In this document: positions 63,061 through 64,000 of the stretch, in pieces
Layout: every line of letters begins with the position of its first letter
How positions within the stretch are numbered: the stretch's first letter is position 1
Origin: Qipengyuania aquimaris
GTDB taxonomy: Bacteria; Pseudomonadota; Alphaproteobacteria; Sphingomonadales; Sphingomonadaceae
NCBI RefSeq assembly: GCF_009827445.1
Contig: NZ_WTYI01000001.1
Coordinates: 716,172-780,171 of the forward strand
Direction of reading: 5' to 3'
Length of the DNA stretch: 64,000 nt
The notes under the pieces: generated by a model
Databases searched by the model: none
Told to the model about the DNA's origin: nothing
Seen by the model: the letters and a program-made list of their open reading frames with translations, nothing else
Made by a program: the position numbers and the translations under genes

Positions 63061-63450
63061 ATGGGACAGCGCAAGCAATCGCCGGGTGACCGGATCAGCG
63101 AAGCCGAACACGCGGTCATGGAGGCTCTGTGGACCGAAAGTCCGCTGTCGGCTGCCGAAGTGTGCGAACGCGTCTGTGCCGAAAACGACTGGTCCATCCC
63201 GACGGTAAAGACGCTTCTCGGTCGCCTCGTGGCGAAACGTGTCATTGGTACCGAGCCGCAAGGGCGCAAGTTCCTCTACCACCCGCTCATCGAGCGTTCC
63301 GACTATGTCGGCGGCGAATCGCGTAGGCTGGTCGACCGCCTGTTCGGCGGCCGCGCAGCGCCATTATTCGCCCATCTGGCCGAGAATGAAGCGCTCACGG
63401 ATTCCGACCTCGAAGAGATCGAGGCGCTCCTTAAGGAGATGCGGAAATGA
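63061..63450 (+). CDS. blaI: BlaI/MecI/CopY family transcriptional repressor
   Basis: A 129-aa winged-helix repressor. The recognition part is SEAEHAVMEALWTESPLSAAEVC and STVKTLLGRLVAKRVIG-like sequence (SIPTVKTLLGRL), and the C-terminal half is the dimerisation domain with the cleavage region used by BlaR1-type sensors. In related systems the repressor controls a beta-lactamase gene and is inactivated by the membrane sensor. Its stop overlaps the start of the M56 gene (ATGA), the standard pairing. Two candidate operator dyads lie just upstream. Confidence 0.93.
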   Translation: MGQRKQSPGDRISEAEHAVMEALWTESPLSAAEVCERVCAENDWSIPTVKTLLGRLVAKRVIGTEPQGRKFLYHPLIERSDYVGGESRRLVDRLFGGRAAPLFAHLAENEALTDSDLEEIEALLKEMRK

Positions 63451-64000
63451 TCGAGCTCTTGCGCGAATATTGGGAATGGTTCCTGTTCGACACGCTAGTG
63501 TGGACGGGCGCCCTGATCGCGATGGTGATGGTGCTTCGTCGTCCCGTTGCAAAACACTTCGGCTCCGGCGCGGCCTACGCCCTGTGGTTCATCCCGCTGA
63601 TGCGCCTGTTCGTGCCCCCGCTCACGCTTCCGGCGTGGATGAACCTGACCCCGCGCACCGAGGTTTCTTTCGAAACCGCGCCGCTCGCCTTGGATGAGGC
63701 AGCGGGAGAACCGGCGGGGTATTTCGCGGATATGGTTGCCAATTCTCCGGCGCCGCAAACCTTCGCAGACCCGACCGATTTCGTGCTGCCGCTGGTGGCA
63801 ATCTGGCTGGTCGGTGCTGCGGTCATGCTGACTCGCCGTTTCTATCTTTACTTCGAACTGCGCCGCGACTTGCTCGACGATGCGCGCCCGGTGGGCGATG
63901 TCGGCAGCGTGCGCCTGATCGAAACGCCTGCCATTTCGGGGCCGATGGCCTTCGGTGTGCTGGACCGCGTGATCGCCCTTCCAGCGGGTTTCATGGCTAG
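63447..64000 (+). CDS. M56 family (BlaR1/MecR1-type) membrane sensor peptidase, 3' truncated
   Basis: The first 184 codons of an M56 peptidase. The window ends inside the gene, before any zinc HExxH motif. Transmembrane helices are seen at about residues 14-33, 45-62 and 113-131, with a periplasmic loop between the last two (about 65-112), and the sequence ISGPMAFGVLDRVIALPAGF is the typical lead-in to the BlaR1 peptidase domain. In BlaR1 systems the sensor is acylated by a beta-lactam and then cuts BlaI. Whether this one has the penicillin-binding sensor domain cannot be seen, because it lies beyond the window. Confidence 0.9.
   Translation, partial: MIELLREYWEWFLFDTLVWTGALIAMVMVLRRPVAKHFGSGAAYALWFIPLMRLFVPPLTLPAWMNLTPRTEVSFETAPLALDEAAGEPAGYFADMVANSPAPQTFADPTDFVLPLVAIWLVGAAVMLTRRFYLYFELRRDLLDDARPVGDVGSVRLIETPAISGPMAFGVLDRVIALPAGFMA

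Overview
The window looks like chromosomal DNA of a GC-rich alphaproteobacterium, most likely Sphingomonadales and probably the Erythrobacteraceae (Erythrobacter, Qipengyuania or Altererythrobacter type). The reasons are the family resemblance of the housekeeping proteins, a ribosomal protein L9 with a long acidic tail, PHA synthase and depolymerase genes, a B3 metallo-beta-lactamase and many DUF families common in that order. No rRNA, tRNA, CRISPR array or insertion sequence was recognised. Genes are tightly packed, and many neighbours share ATGA or GTGA stop-start overlaps or overlap tail to tail.

Layout: 0-5.4 kb holds the end of an S9 peptidase, then asd followed by five small genes joined by overlaps or short gaps. 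5.5-10.2 kb holds an M2 metallopeptidase lipoprotein, a beta-propeller lipoprotein, a rimB-like protease with rimK (S6 glutamylation), and a broken YbjN gene. 11-15 kb holds amn and the rpsF-rpsR-rplI operon. 15-20.3 kb holds a Mur ligase and LD-carboxypeptidase (divergent), fabD-fabG and dnaN. 20.4-29.7 kb holds a DUF2855 protein, an alcohol dehydrogenase, a D-aminoacylase-type hydrolase, an Atg22-type transporter, the PHA depolymerase and synthase, and a ferredoxin-NADP reductase. 29.9-34.4 kb holds two tandem PAS-GGDEF-EAL-PilZ proteins. 34.5-36.3 kb is lepA.

36.4-39.6 kb is a visibly more AT-rich accessory island, all on the + strand: a ParA-type ATPase, two unrecognised proteins translationally coupled to it, an HNH endonuclease with a PUA/EVE-like N-terminus, and two tiny coupled ORFs. 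It is the best candidate here for an undescribed, possibly defensive, system. A terminase-small-subunit-like protein follows on the other strand.

40.7-44.2 kb holds the complete proline pathway (proA and proC divergent from proB). proC has no ordinary start codon. 44.3-50 kb holds bamD, a YdcH-like small protein, nhaA, recN and two envelope proteins. 50-57 kb holds a DUF2165 protein, ligA, a serine beta-lactamase-like protein, a TIGR02117 protein, prmA, a B3 metallo-beta-lactamase and an SDR. 57-60 kb is sdhC-sdhD-sdhA without sdhB next to it. The window ends with a saccharopine-dehydrogenase-like protein, a DCC protein, an HExxH lipoprotein, a periplasmic cyclophilin, and a blaI-blaR1 type pair with a twin operator upstream.

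Two themes cross the window. One is c-di-GMP and S6: two c-di-GMP enzymes, rimB-rimK, and the RimK substrate rpsF. The other is cell-wall maintenance and beta-lactam response: Mur ligase, LD-carboxypeptidase, two beta-lactamase-like enzymes and BlaI/BlaR1.
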